Of a DNA stretch of 64,000 bases, positions 51,468 to 60,473 are shown in pieces. Positions within the stretch are counted from its first letter, which is position 1, and each line of letters begins with the position of its first letter. The stretch lies in assembly GCA_021405325.1 (NCBI GenBank), contig QWII01000037.1, positions 124,001-188,000 on the forward strand. Reading direction: 5' to 3'. Position numbers and translations under genes: made by a program. The notes beneath the pieces were generated by a model that saw only the letters and a program-made list of their open reading frames with translations, searched no databases and was not told where the DNA came from. The DNA is from Caldilinea sp. CFX5 (GTDB taxonomy: Bacteria > Chloroflexota > Anaerolineae > Caldilineales > Caldilineaceae).

Positions 51468-53336
51468 ATGCGATTTACAAACCTGTGGTTTATGCTGCTG
51501 GTGGTGTTGGCGGGGGCCTGTACGCCAATTACGGCGGCCGCGCCCACCAACACCACCACGCAGACGACCGTGGCAGCCCCCCAACCGGCCACTGCCACCC
51601 TGGTCTTTACCAATGTGCGGCTCTTTGATGGCGAAGCGGTGACGCCGGCGACCACGGTGGTCGTCGCGGACGGCTTGATTAGCGCCGTCGGCAATGACGT
51701 GGCGACGCCGGCCGACGCCCAGGTGATCGACGGCGCCGGCAAAACCCTGCTGCCGGGGCTGATCGACGCCCATACCCATGTCTTTGACGAGGGCGCGCTG
51801 CGCCAGGCGCTGATCTTTGGCGTCACCACCGAGCTGGACATGGGCATGGATGCGCAACTGGCCACCCAATTGCGCCAGGAACAGCGCGAAACCGGGGCTG
51901 TGGATCGGGCTGATCTCTTCTCGGCGGGGACGGTAGCGACGGCGCCGGGTGGTCACGGCACCCAGTTTGGGCTGGACATTCCCACGCTGACCAGCCCGCA
52001 AGAGGCCGATGACTTTGTGGCGGCGCGCGTGGCCGAAGGCTCGGACTACCTCAAAATTATTCTGGAAGATGGCTCGGCCTGGGGCACGCCCCTGCCAAGC
52101 CTGGACCAGGACACCGTCGCCGCGCTCGTCCAGGCTGCCCATGACCAGGGTTTGCTCGCCTTGACTCATATCCAGACGCTGGCGACCGCCAAAGCGGCGC
52201 TGACCGCCGGCTCCGATGGGCTGGCCCATATCTTTGTCGATACCACGCCGGACGAAGCGTTTGTGGAAAATGCCGTCGCCAGCGATCTCTTTGTCGTGTC
52301 AACCCTGGCGGTCTTTCAGAGCATTGGCGGCGAACCGGTCGACACCACGGTGGTGGAGGACCCCTATCTCGCCCCCTACCTCACCCCCGATGCGGTGCAA
52401 TCCCTGCGCAGTCCGACCGCCGGTTTGAGCGGGTTAAGTCTGGCAACCGGCAAAGAATCAGTGCGCCAGCTCTTTGCAGCGGGCGTGCCGATCCTGGCCG
52501 GCACCGATGCACCGACCGCCGGCACCGCACACGGGGCCAGTTTGCATCGCGAACTGGTGTTGCTGACCGCGGCGGGTCTCTCCCCGCTGGAAGCGCTGCG
52601 GGCAGCCACCGCCGTTACTGCCGACACCTTTGGGCTGGCGGACCGCGGTCGCGTTGCCCCTGGTCTACGCGCCGATCTGTTGCTGGTCAACGGCGACCCG
52701 ACCACCACCATCACCGCCACGCGTGACATTGTCGGCGTCTGGAAATTGGGGGTGGCGGCAGATCGAGAAAGCTATCTGGCTGCGCTCGAAGCGCAACGGG
52801 CTGCGGTAGCCGAGCAGCAGGCCGCGTTTGCCGCCCAACCGGTGGCGCCGGTCAGCGACTTTGAAGACGACAGCCTGACAACCGGCTTTGGCGCGGGCTG
52901 GTCGGAGTTTACCGATCAACTGGTGGGCGGCGCTTCAACTGCTGAATTGACGGTAGTCGAGGGCGGCGCCGCTGACACCGGCCACTCACTCTTGATTACA
53001 GGCACGGTCAGCGATACGTTGCCCTATGCCTGGGCCGGCGCTATGTTCGCCCCCGGCGCGCAGATCTTTGCCCCCTTTGATCTGTCGAGTAAGCCAAGCT
53101 TGCACTTCTGGGCCAAAGGCGAAGGCGGCCCCTATCGTGTGCAACTCAGTTGCACCGGGGTGGGACAGATGCTGCCGGAACAGCCCTTGCCGCTGACGGC
53201 GGACTGGCAAGAATTCACGCTTGATCTCACCACCTTTGCCGGCTGTGACCTGACCCAGGTACGGGCGGTGATCTTCTCCACCGGCCCTGCGCCCGGCCCC
53301 TTCGCCTTCCAATTGGACGAGGTCACGTTACAGTGA
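51468..53336 (+). CDS. Exported amidohydrolase with C-terminal beta-sandwich domain
   Basis: 622 residues. A lipoprotein-type signal (MRFTNLWFMLLVVLAGAC) precedes a Thr/Pro-rich linker. The amidohydrolase TIM barrel has LLPGLIDAHTHVFD (metal His pair), YLKIILEDG (bridging Lys), LALTHIQTLA, LAHIFVDT and the Asp of ILAGTDAPTAG. From about 475 comes a jelly-roll domain (FEDDSLTTGFGAGWSEFTD...VRAVIFSTGPAPGPFAFQLD) like CIA30 or carbohydrate-binding modules. Similar enzymes are peptidases or lactonases; the substrate is unknown. AAGGAGGTTACG is a strong ribosome site. Confidence 0.86.
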   Translation: MRFTNLWFMLLVVLAGACTPITAAAPTNTTTQTTVAAPQPATATLVFTNVRLFDGEAVTPATTVVVADGLISAVGNDVATPADAQVIDGAGKTLLPGLIDAHTHVFDEGALRQALIFGVTTELDMGMDAQLATQLRQEQRETGAVDRADLFSAGTVATAPGGHGTQFGLDIPTLTSPQEADDFVAARVAEGSDYLKIILEDGSAWGTPLPSLDQDTVAALVQAAHDQGLLALTHIQTLATAKAALTAGSDGLAHIFVDTTPDEAFVENAVASDLFVVSTLAVFQSIGGEPVDTTVVEDPYLAPYLTPDAVQSLRSPTAGLSGLSLATGKESVRQLFAAGVPILAGTDAPTAGTAHGASLHRELVLLTAAGLSPLEALRAATAVTADTFGLADRGRVAPGLRADLLLVNGDPTTTITATRDIVGVWKLGVAADRESYLAALEAQRAAVAEQQAAFAAQPVAPVSDFEDDSLTTGFGAGWSEFTDQLVGGASTAELTVVEGGAADTGHSLLITGTVSDTLPYAWAGAMFAPGAQIFAPFDLSSKPSLHFWAKGEGGPYRVQLSCTGVGQMLPEQPLPLTADWQEFTLDLTTFAGCDLTQVRAVIFSTGPAPGPFAFQLDEVTLQ

Positions 53337-53382
53337 TGGCTTGTACGTGAATGTTTGTGACGAAACGAAAGGAATCAGAACG

Positions 53383-54588
53383 ATGAACCACAAACGACAT
53401 CAAACAGCAACGCGCTACCTATGGGCAGCCATCGTGGTCGCGCTGTTGGCGCTGTCAGGATGCACAATCACGCTGCCGCCACCCGGCACACCGGTAGCAA
53501 CCCCAAGCAACGCAAGTGATCCGCTGGCGAACACAAGCTGGCAGCTAACCTCTTTTGGTGCTACCGATACAGAGACGCCGGTGGTGGCGGATAGCACGGT
53601 CACGTTAGCGTTTAGCGCGGGCGGTCAGGCGGGTGGCAACGCCGGTTGCAATACCTATGGCGGCAGCTACCAGGTGCAAGGCGACTCGCTCAGCTTTGGC
53701 GAGTTGACGCGTACGTTGATGGCCTGTGCAGACGAGGCGATCATGCAGCAAGAGGAGCAGTATATGCAAGCGCTGCAATCAGCAAGTCGCTTTGACGTGA
53801 CCGCTGACCACCTGACGATCTGGTATGACGAGGGCGGCAGCCAACTCAATTTTGCGCCCTTGGCGGCGAGTGCTTCGGAACCGTCGTCTGCCGGAGCGCC
53901 CCCTGTTGGCGGTGGTGACCAGATGGCTGAACGGGTTGAATTTGAACCAGGTGCAACGATGGTCACCCTGAGCGGCACGTTGGCCGCCGGCGGCGAAATG
54001 CACTATGCCCTGGCCGCCAGCGCCGGTCAGACGGTGACGGTAGCGGCTGTAGGCGAGGCTGCGCCGGTCAACTTTACGGTTTATGGCCCCAGCGGCGCCA
54101 CCTGGTCCGGCGAAGCGCAAGCCGACGCTGACAACCGTGTGGCGACACAATTTACTGCGCCAGAGACTGGCGATTACCTGGTAACGCTCACCGCACCGGC
54201 CGATGGAACGGAGACAGCATATGAAGTCACGTTTACCGTCGATCCAAGCGCCGTTACGCGAATTGGGTTTCCGGCCGGCGAGACAACCGTGGAGCGCAGT
54301 GGTGCGCTGCCGGCCGGCGCGGCCAGCCGACAGTTTCTGCTCTCCGGCAATGCCGGTTGGACGCTGACCGTCGACGCTACGAGCGACGCTGTGCCGTTGA
54401 GCATGACCATCGAAGATCCCGCCGGCTTTGCCATGATTCCGGAGATGCGGGAGGTTGAAGGTGGCTACGCGATTGGTGCACAGTATCCACTGCCCGAGCC
54501 AGGCTACTATCTGGTGACGCTGAACAAAGCGGACCAGACGCCCAGCACCATGTACACCGTCACCTTCACGCTGGATGACGGGAGCTAA
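53383..54588 (+). CDS. META-domain lipoprotein
   Basis: 401 residues. A lipoprotein signal (LWAAIVVALLALSGC) is followed by a META/HslJ domain (LANTSWQLTSFGA...NAGCNTYGGSYQVQ...TLMACADEAIMQQEEQYMQA). A short linker leads to two pre-peptidase-like beta-sandwich repeats (GEMHYALAASAGQTVTVAA...TGDYLVTLTAPADGTETAYE; ASRQFLLSGNAGWTLTVDAT...PGYYLVTLNKADQT). Presumably faces the cell exterior; the role is unclear. Confidence 0.8.
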   Translation: MNHKRHQTATRYLWAAIVVALLALSGCTITLPPPGTPVATPSNASDPLANTSWQLTSFGATDTETPVVADSTVTLAFSAGGQAGGNAGCNTYGGSYQVQGDSLSFGELTRTLMACADEAIMQQEEQYMQALQSASRFDVTADHLTIWYDEGGSQLNFAPLAASASEPSSAGAPPVGGGDQMAERVEFEPGATMVTLSGTLAAGGEMHYALAASAGQTVTVAAVGEAAPVNFTVYGPSGATWSGEAQADADNRVATQFTAPETGDYLVTLTAPADGTETAYEVTFTVDPSAVTRIGFPAGETTVERSGALPAGAASRQFLLSGNAGWTLTVDATSDAVPLSMTIEDPAGFAMIPEMREVEGGYAIGAQYPLPEPGYYLVTLNKADQTPSTMYTVTFTLDDGS

Positions 54589-54591
54589 AGC

Positions 54592-55005
54592 GTGGTTGGC
54601 GCCTGGACGCCCTTGCTGCTAAAAGTGCTGGGCACACTCTATCTGCTCGAAGCGCCGCTGCTGTTATGGATGCGGCTGCTCGTTTTGATGTTTGTGCCCA
54701 GCAAAAGTGACTGGACGGATCTGTTTCATGGCTTCCAGTACCGCACCTGGGGTGTGGTGCTGGCGCTGGCGGCTGCACTCTTCTTTGCCGGCGGTGTAGC
54801 CTGCTGGGTAATCGGCGTGCGCCTGGGGCGCAACCGCCCCAACGCTGCACGCTCCTGGCGCTATCTGATGGGCTGGCTTGTTCTGCTGCATCTGGGCTGG
54901 TTGAGCTGGGTCTTTCTCACGAATGATCGCTTTCTGGTGGGGCATCTCCTGCAAGCCGTGGCAGTGTTTGCGTTTGCGGGGTATGCCTGGTGGAGAACAA
55001 AATGA
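54592..55005 (+). CDS. Four-helix membrane protein, function unknown
   Basis: 137 residues. Hydrophobic runs: LLLKVLGTLYLLEAPLLLWM, WGVVLALAAALFFAGGVACW, LMGWLVLLHLGWLSWVFLTN and LLQAVAVFAFAGYAWW. I do not recognise the family. GTG 54592 follows GGAG by seven bases, only 3 bases after the META-domain stop, and its own end overlaps the next gene by ATGA, so the three are one operon. Confidence 0.65.
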   Translation: MVGAWTPLLLKVLGTLYLLEAPLLLWMRLLVLMFVPSKSDWTDLFHGFQYRTWGVVLALAAALFFAGGVACWVIGVRLGRNRPNAARSWRYLMGWLVLLHLGWLSWVFLTNDRFLVGHLLQAVAVFAFAGYAWWRTK

Positions 55006-55349
55006 ACGGAAAGACATGGATCACACTGCTGCTATCGGCCATCGGCGGGGCGGTCATTTGGGCCTTAGCGCCCTGGCTGGCGGGGGTGCGCGAACCGTGG
55101 GACGCCGCCGGGCTGTACTACCCGGCGGCGCTCCTGGTGGTGGGGCTGATTGTGGGCCTGCTGGCGCCCCGTCCGCTGTGGGCGCATTATGTGGGCGGCC
55201 TGCTTGGTCAACTGGGCTATCTTCTCTTGATGATTGGCGCAGACCCGTTGTTAGTGGTGGGCCTGCTCTTTATGCTGGGCTATACGCTGATTTTGCTGCT
55301 GGGCGCAGCGCTGGCTGCCTGGCAGCGGAAAGGCGTGCGGCTCCCCTGA
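55002..55349 (+). CDS. Four-helix membrane protein, function unknown
   Basis: 115 residues. Helices: WITLLLSAIGGAVIWALAPW, YYPAALLVVGLIVGLLAPRP, HYVGGLLGQLGYLLLMIGAD and LFMLGYTLILLLGAALAAW. No motif recognised. ATG overlaps the previous stop. Confidence 0.65.
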   Translation: MNGKTWITLLLSAIGGAVIWALAPWLAGVREPWDAAGLYYPAALLVVGLIVGLLAPRPLWAHYVGGLLGQLGYLLLMIGADPLLVVGLLFMLGYTLILLLGAALAAWQRKGVRLP

Positions 55350-55394
55350 CGCCCCAAGGCATGGTGAGCGCGCAATGGCAAAAAGGAGAAGACG

Positions 55395-55502
55395 ATGAAG
55401 ATCAAAATCTGGCGCTTTATGACTCTGCTGTTTACCGCACTCAGTATGGCGATGGCGTTTGGCGGTCACCTGTTGCAGCAGCGGAGCGAACCACAGGAAT
55501 AA
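55395..55502 (+). CDS. 35-residue fragment, N-terminus of a DUF1772-like protein
   Basis: AAAAAGGAGAAGACG precedes ATG 55395. The peptide MKIKIWRFMTLLFTALSMAM then AFGGHLLQQ is the typical first helix of DUF1772-type proteins, and it stops early (TAA 55500). The intact relative 61637-62095 starts in a similar way (MWLKIVRFLSLFLVALG). It is therefore probably the start of a lost paralogue kept only because its ribosome site and stop lie just before GAPDH; a small functional peptide cannot be excluded. Confidence 0.5.
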   Translation: MKIKIWRFMTLLFTALSMAMAFGGHLLQQRSEPQE

Positions 55503-55514
55503 GGAGAATCAACG

Positions 55515-56582
55515 ATGAAACATCACAAAGTACGTGTCGCGGTCAACGGCTACGGCGTCATCGGCAAACGTATTGCTGATGCAGTTGCTGTGCAAGGGGA
55601 CATGGAGGTAATGGGGGTGGCGGATGTGGTCACTGACTGGCGCATCAAGGTGGCCGGTGAAAAGGGCTACCCAATCTATGCCGCTACCCCGCAGGCGCTG
55701 GCGGAGATGCGAGCTGCCGGGATTCCGGTGGCCGGCAACCTGGCGGAGTTGCTTGACAAAGTCGATCTTGTTGCCGATGCTACGCCCAAGAAGATTGCCG
55801 CGAAAAACCTGGACCTCTATCAGGTCGCCGGCGTGAAAGCGGTCTTCCAGGGAGGTGAGCAGCACGAATTGACCGGCCACTCCTTTGTGGCCCAGGCCAA
55901 CTACGCCACCGCCCTCGGGCGCAACGTCACGCGCGTGGTTTCCTGCAACACGACCAGCATTGTGCGTACGCTTGGCGCCTTGAAGAGTGCCGGCTTACTC
56001 CGCAAAGCACGCGGGGTCTTAGTGCGCCGGGCGACCGACCCGTGGGAATCCGACCACAGCGGGGTGATGAACACCGTCGTCCCGGAAAAGACGATTCCCT
56101 CGCATCAAGGGCCGGATGCGCAGACCGTCGATCCCGATTTGGATGTCGTGACCATCGCACTGGTGGCGGCGCATACCACTAGCCATTTGCATGCCTGGAG
56201 TGTAGAGCTTACGCGTCCGGCCAGCCGCGAAGAAGTGTTGGCGGCCTTTCGGGCGGCGCCGCGCATTGCGTTTCTGCAGATGGGAGATGGCCTGGTCGCC
56301 CTCAATAGCACGGTGGAATTGATGTCCGACCTGGGCCGCCCGCGCGGTGATATGTGGGAAGTCGGTCTCTGGGCTGATGGCCTGACCGTGGTGGGCAACG
56401 AACTCTTCTACAACTACCAGGTCTACAATCAAGCCATCGTGGTGCCGGAGACCATCGACGCTATCCGTGCGCTGACTGGAAGCGAAGCAGATGCCGCCAC
56501 CTCGATGCAAAAAACGGACGCCGCGTTAGGGGTGATGCGCGAGTTTGTACCCGTCCGCAACTGGGCGCCGAAAGAAGTGTAA
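55515..56582 (+). CDS. Archaeal-type (type II) glyceraldehyde-3-phosphate dehydrogenase
   Basis: 355 residues. The N-terminal Rossmann motif VAVNGYGVIGKRIADAV and the nucleophile C144 in VVSCNTTSIVRT define the archaeal GAPDH branch (phosphorylating, NAD(P)-dependent), with ATPKKIAAKNLDLYQVAG and FQGGEQHELTGHSFVAQANY as further marks. These are rare in bacteria, so transfer from an archaeon is possible. It is the only metabolic enzyme in a long run of membrane genes. AAGGAGAATCAACG precedes the ATG. Confidence 0.9.
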   Translation: MKHHKVRVAVNGYGVIGKRIADAVAVQGDMEVMGVADVVTDWRIKVAGEKGYPIYAATPQALAEMRAAGIPVAGNLAELLDKVDLVADATPKKIAAKNLDLYQVAGVKAVFQGGEQHELTGHSFVAQANYATALGRNVTRVVSCNTTSIVRTLGALKSAGLLRKARGVLVRRATDPWESDHSGVMNTVVPEKTIPSHQGPDAQTVDPDLDVVTIALVAAHTTSHLHAWSVELTRPASREEVLAAFRAAPRIAFLQMGDGLVALNSTVELMSDLGRPRGDMWEVGLWADGLTVVGNELFYNYQVYNQAIVVPETIDAIRALTGSEADAATSMQKTDAALGVMREFVPVRNWAPKEV

Positions 56583-56780
56583 TGATGCGACAAACAATGC
56601 ATCGATCGTCGAACGATGCAACCGCTGCGCAGGCGGACTGGCGGCAACATTGGCTGGGTTGGCTCATTGTCGATCGGCGGGCTGGCGGCGCTGATCGTTT
56701 CTGTGCTGGTCGAGACGCCGGTTGACCCGCCACCAGAAAGTCTGGCGCATCCTGAAGCGGAAAAAGTGTACCAACGGTAG
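56582..56780 (+). pseudogene. Chimeric gene relic
   Basis: The first part (MRQTMHRSSNDATAAQADWR, then QHWLGWL) matches at DNA level the start of the intact gene at 60474 (ATAAPTDWRQHWPGWV). From about 56668 it changes to a sequence nearly identical to 58755-58862, encoding IGGLAALIVSVLVETPVDPP and HPEAEKVYQR, in another frame. It has no full-length frame. Confidence 0.7.
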
Positions 56781-56811
56781 CATCGCTATTTATGGAAAGG
56801 AGAAAAGAGAG

Positions 56812-57501
56812 ATGACGCTCGCACAGTTCTATCGTATCAGCGGCGTTGGTATGCTCATCGGCGCCATCGCCTTCGTGGTCCACCTTGTATTACGATCACT
56901 GGTCACGGCCGGTGTGGATCCCGCCACTGTTGCGCAGCAAGGCGCTTGGGCGCCGATCAACGTCCTTGGCGTCGCAGGGGCCGCGCTGGTCCTCCTGGGA
57001 CTGCCTATGCTATATGCGAAGATGGCTGATCGTACCGGCTGGCTTGGCTTGCTCGGTATTGTGCTGATCGCGTTTGCCTGGATGTTTTTCGGTCTGTTCC
57101 TGAGTCTCTACAGTGTGTTGGTGGCGCCGTGGTTGGCCAATGAAGCCCCCGCGCTTGCCGCGGCCCCCCTCCCGGCGGGGATCCTCATTGCCTACATCAC
57201 GGCGCTGGTGGTCGAAGTGATCGGGAGTGTGCTGCTCGCGATCCCGTTCATTCGGGGACGTGTGCAGCCCCGTTGGGTCGGCTACCTGCTGCCCGGCGCG
57301 GCGATCCTGACGGTGGTTGGGAACCTGATCGCGCCAAGCGGCCCGGCCAGCAACCTGGCTATCAACCTGCTTTCTAACCTGGGTCCCATGTTGTTCATGG
57401 GTACGCTCGCCTGTCTCGGCTACTGGCTCTGGTCGGAGGACGCGTCAGCCAGGCAAGCCGAGCGGAGGGATACACGAGAAAGGGTCGCCGAAAGTCTGTG
57501 A
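56812..57501 (+). CDS. Six-helix membrane protein, DUF4386-like
   Basis: 229 residues. Helices include MLIGAIAFVVHLVLRSLVTA, NVLGVAGAALVLLGLPMLYA, GLLGIVLIAFAWMFFGLFLS, LIAYITALVVEVIGSVLLAI and the end AINLLSNLGPMLFMGTLACL. Overall like DUF4386-type proteins; no function known. AAAGGAGAAAAGAGAG precedes ATG 56812. Confidence 0.68.
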   Translation: MTLAQFYRISGVGMLIGAIAFVVHLVLRSLVTAGVDPATVAQQGAWAPINVLGVAGAALVLLGLPMLYAKMADRTGWLGLLGIVLIAFAWMFFGLFLSLYSVLVAPWLANEAPALAAAPLPAGILIAYITALVVEVIGSVLLAIPFIRGRVQPRWVGYLLPGAAILTVVGNLIAPSGPASNLAINLLSNLGPMLFMGTLACLGYWLWSEDASARQAERRDTRERVAESL

Positions 57502-57539
57502 GACCGGTTCGGCTCGTCTCGCACAAGCGGCGGAAGGCT

Positions 57540-58061
57540 ATGGGAAGGATGATAACTCGCATGGCAACAGAGGTCGCGCATAAGCGCTGGTGGCAGATCT
57601 TCGAGGTGGTCTTTGGCCTTCCTTTCCTGGTTGCCATCGCTCTGCAACTGGTGGCGCCGCTCGCGTTCTCGCGTGGGGTGGTCACGCCAGCCATTATCAC
57701 GGGCGCACTCCTCATCATCGTGGGCGCAGCTCTCGTCGTCCTTGCGCGGCGAGCGTTGGCGCAGCAGGGCCAGCCGACTGACCCAGGATTGCCGACCAGC
57801 AAGCTCGTCACCACAGGGGTTTTCTCTGTTTCCCGCAATCCCCTCTATCTCGGTGGTGTTTGCCTTCTGGTAGGGATTGCGCTGGCCCTCAATCTGCCCT
57901 GGGTGTTGGTGCTGCTTCTGCCGGCCATCGTCGCCTGCCACTACGTGCTCATCGTGCCGGAAGAGCGGTATCTCGCCGCCAGCTTTGGTGAGGAGTACCA
58001 TCGATATACGGCCACTGTTCAGCGCTGGTTTGGTCGTACACGAATTGCACGCGAACGTTAG
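57540..58061 (+). CDS. Isoprenylcysteine carboxyl methyltransferase (ICMT/PEMT) family protein
   Basis: 173 residues with four helices and the family end motif: TTGVFSVSRNPLYLGGVCLL (the RNPxY loop) and VPEERYLAASFGEEYHRYTA (the EE-R-L...FG..Y segment), which bind SAM. Bacterial members methylate small hydrophobic or lipid substrates. The start at 57540 follows GGAAGGCT; nearby in-frame ATGs are 57549 and 57561. Confidence 0.85.
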   Translation: MGRMITRMATEVAHKRWWQIFEVVFGLPFLVAIALQLVAPLAFSRGVVTPAIITGALLIIVGAALVVLARRALAQQGQPTDPGLPTSKLVTTGVFSVSRNPLYLGGVCLLVGIALALNLPWVLVLLLPAIVACHYVLIVPEERYLAASFGEEYHRYTATVQRWFGRTRIARER

Positions 58062-58133
58062 ATCTATCTGGGTGGAGGCAAGCGCATGTCTAACAGCGGC
58101 GAACATCGACAAGTGAAGAAAAGGAGTCCAATT

Positions 58134-58631
58134 ATGCCTACAAATAAACTTCAGCAAGATGAGAATGCAATCCATCGTACGATGACGGCGCCCGTGTCTG
58201 TCAAGCGCGCCTTTGCCGTTTTCACGGAAGCGTTGGCGAACTGGTGGCCGGCTGAGTATACATGGGCCGGCGATGTATTGGAAACCATCGCTATCGAGCC
58301 GGGTGAAGGCGGCCATTGCTTCGAGCGTGGCCCTTACGGCTTTCGCTGTGACTGGGGCCGAGTGCTGATCTGGGAGCCGCCGCAGCGGCTGGTGTTTACC
58401 TGGCAGATTAGCCCGAAGCGAGAGCCACTGCCAAATCCGGCTAAATCCAGTGAGATTGAGGTTCGCTTTGAACCTGAGGGATCGGCATCCACACGAGTGG
58501 AGTTTGAACATCGCCACTTTGCCCGTTACGGCGAGGATGGCGCTGCGTATCGGGCCATGCTAGGCACACCGCAAGGTTGGCCGTACATCCTCGATCGATA
58601 TATTGCATACTGTGCATGTGGGGAAGGATAG
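58134..58631 (+). CDS. SRPBCC / AHSA1-like protein
   Basis: 165 residues. The AHSA1-type START fold shows HRTMTAPVSVKRAFAVFTEA, LANWWPAEYTWAG, WGRVLIWEPPQRLVFTWQIS, EIEVRFEPEGSASTRVEFEH and the end WPYILDRYIAY. Role: binding a hydrophobic ligand or a stress function; unknown. ATG 58134 follows AAAAGGAGTCCAATT. Confidence 0.83.
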   Translation: MPTNKLQQDENAIHRTMTAPVSVKRAFAVFTEALANWWPAEYTWAGDVLETIAIEPGEGGHCFERGPYGFRCDWGRVLIWEPPQRLVFTWQISPKREPLPNPAKSSEIEVRFEPEGSASTRVEFEHRHFARYGEDGAAYRAMLGTPQGWPYILDRYIAYCACGEG

Positions 58632-58673
58632 GCGTCCAAAAGAGCCTGTTTGGGCTGCCCATGCTTGTGCCGA

Positions 58674-58862
58674 TCACACCAGGAACGGTGCCGCTGCCCT
58701 GGGGTGATTGTCGCCACGCTGCTCTTGGCCCTGCTCGTGCGCGCCCTCTTGCAGATCGGCGGGCTGGCGGCGCTGATCGTTTCTGTGCTGGTCGAAACGC
58801 CGGTTGACCCGCTACCGGAGAGCCAGGGCCATCCTGAAGCAGAGAAAGTGTATCAACGGTAG
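58674..58862 (+). pseudogene. C-terminal gene relic, near-identical to part of 56582-56780
   Basis: An open stretch encodes VIVATLLLALLVRALLQIGG, then LAALIVSVLVETPVDPL and HPEAEKVYQR before TAG 58860. About 110 bases from 58755 on are nearly identical to 56668-56780. No start or 5' part is clear. The remaining gap to 58981 has no gene. Confidence 0.6.
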
Positions 58863-58981
58863 CGGTGCGCATCTGCTAGGCCGCTAAATGCGCACCTTGG
58901 GCATGATTTCGCAAAATGAAATGGCCCTCAAGCGTCCGTTGATGATGGCTAGTTTGGCAGAAAAGAAGATGAGGCCTGAAG

Positions 58982-60418
58982 ATGAGACCGCTTGAAACGC
59001 TGTTAATCGTAACCAACTTGCTAACTTTCTTCGTCTTGGCCCTGCCGCTGTCCAGCGCCCTGCGCTGGCTGCGGTATGTGGCGCTCCTCGCGCTGTTGAT
59101 CGCCGGTGCGCAGGTGCTGGTCGAAGGCCCGCGCTGGCAGATGGTTCCCGCCTACGCCTTGACGATCATCTTCTTCTTGCTTTGGCTGCTCGGCAGCGTG
59201 ATCCCGGGTGGCCTTCCTGTCAATCGCCTTGCCGCGCTTCTGGGCGTTATCGTGGGCGTGCTTGTACTCGGCATCGCCGTCGCCTTGCCGATGCTGGCGC
59301 CCGTGTTCCACTTTCCGACACCCACAGGGCCATACGCCATCGGCACACTGACCCACCACTGGGTCGATAGGTCGCGCGCTGAGGACTTTGGCCTGATCCA
59401 AGTCCATCGTGAATTGATGGTGCAGATCTGGTATCCCGCCCAGAACGCGCCAGCGGCGCCGCGCGCGCCTTACGTGGAGCAGCCGGCGGGGCTGGTCACG
59501 TTAGCGCGCCTTGCACGCTTGCCAGGCTTCATTTTCAACCATTTCCGGTATGTCACCACCAACGCCATCCCGTCAGCGCCCGTGGCAGACGATGAACCCC
59601 GCTATCCCGTGCTGATCTTTATGTCCGGGCGCGGCGGCTACCGCCAGTCGAACACCGCCCAAATTGAGGAGCTGGTCTCGCACGGCTACGTTGTTGCGGC
59701 GATTGATCAGCCGTACGCCTCCTCAGGCGTCGTCTTCCCGGACGGGCGCCTCGTCACCATGGACCCTCGCATGTTTGATCCGGCGCGGCCGGGGCATCCT
59801 CCCTTCTTCGATCGGGTGGCTGTCTTCCCTTACCTGGCGCAGGATGTCAGCTTCACGCTGGATCAACTCGCCGCCTTGAACCAGGCGGATCCCAATGGCA
59901 TCCTGACCGGGCGCCTGGACCTGCAGCGTGTGGGCGTCTTCGGCGTGTCGCTGGGCGGGATCGCGACCGGCGAAGCCTGCCGGCTGGAGCCGCGCGTGCG
60001 AGCCTGCCTGGTGCTGGATGCGGCGATGCCGGTCGACGTGGTCCAGTCGGGTTTGCAGCAGCCCGTCATGTGGCTCAGCCGGGAAGCCCAGTGGATGCAG
60101 CTGGAAGGCTGGAAACAGGCAGACATCGACGAAACGCAGACATCGATGCGGACGGTGTATGAGAGCCTGCTCGGCGATGGCTATCTCGTGCTGGTGCCCG
60201 GCATGTTCCACGTCAACTTTTCCGATGCGCCTTACTTCTCCCCCGTCGGGTCACAGGTTAGTTTTACCGGTCCCATCGACGGTCAACGGGGCCTTGCCAT
60301 CGTCAAAGCCTATTCGCTGGCCTTCTTTGACAAGGAACTCAAGGGCCAGCCAGCGCCCCTGTTGAATGGGCCGTCGAGCCAGTTTCCTGAAGTCATTTTC
60401 TCTGCAAAAACTAGATGA
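58982..60418 (+). CDS. PAF-acetylhydrolase-like alpha/beta hydrolase with membrane anchor
   Basis: 478 residues. Four N-terminal helices (LLIVTNLLTFFVLALPLSSA, WLRYVALLALLIAGAQVLVE, ...) precede an exported hydrolase. Marks of the PAF-AH/dienelactone group are VQIWYPAQ, PVLIFMSGRGGYRQSNTAQI, the nucleophile S323 in GVFGVSLGGIATGEA and the His in LVPGMFHVNFSDAPYFSP. Substrate is unknown, perhaps ester or lipid. A broken copy lies at 36381-36579. Start after GATGAGGCCTGAAG. Confidence 0.85.
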   Translation: MRPLETLLIVTNLLTFFVLALPLSSALRWLRYVALLALLIAGAQVLVEGPRWQMVPAYALTIIFFLLWLLGSVIPGGLPVNRLAALLGVIVGVLVLGIAVALPMLAPVFHFPTPTGPYAIGTLTHHWVDRSRAEDFGLIQVHRELMVQIWYPAQNAPAAPRAPYVEQPAGLVTLARLARLPGFIFNHFRYVTTNAIPSAPVADDEPRYPVLIFMSGRGGYRQSNTAQIEELVSHGYVVAAIDQPYASSGVVFPDGRLVTMDPRMFDPARPGHPPFFDRVAVFPYLAQDVSFTLDQLAALNQADPNGILTGRLDLQRVGVFGVSLGGIATGEACRLEPRVRACLVLDAAMPVDVVQSGLQQPVMWLSREAQWMQLEGWKQADIDETQTSMRTVYESLLGDGYLVLVPGMFHVNFSDAPYFSPVGSQVSFTGPIDGQRGLAIVKAYSLAFFDKELKGQPAPLLNGPSSQFPEVIFSAKTR

Positions 60419-60473
60419 ACGGCACACTTGAACACGCCGCTGGCCGCGTTTATGCACAGAAAGGAGTGCGCTG

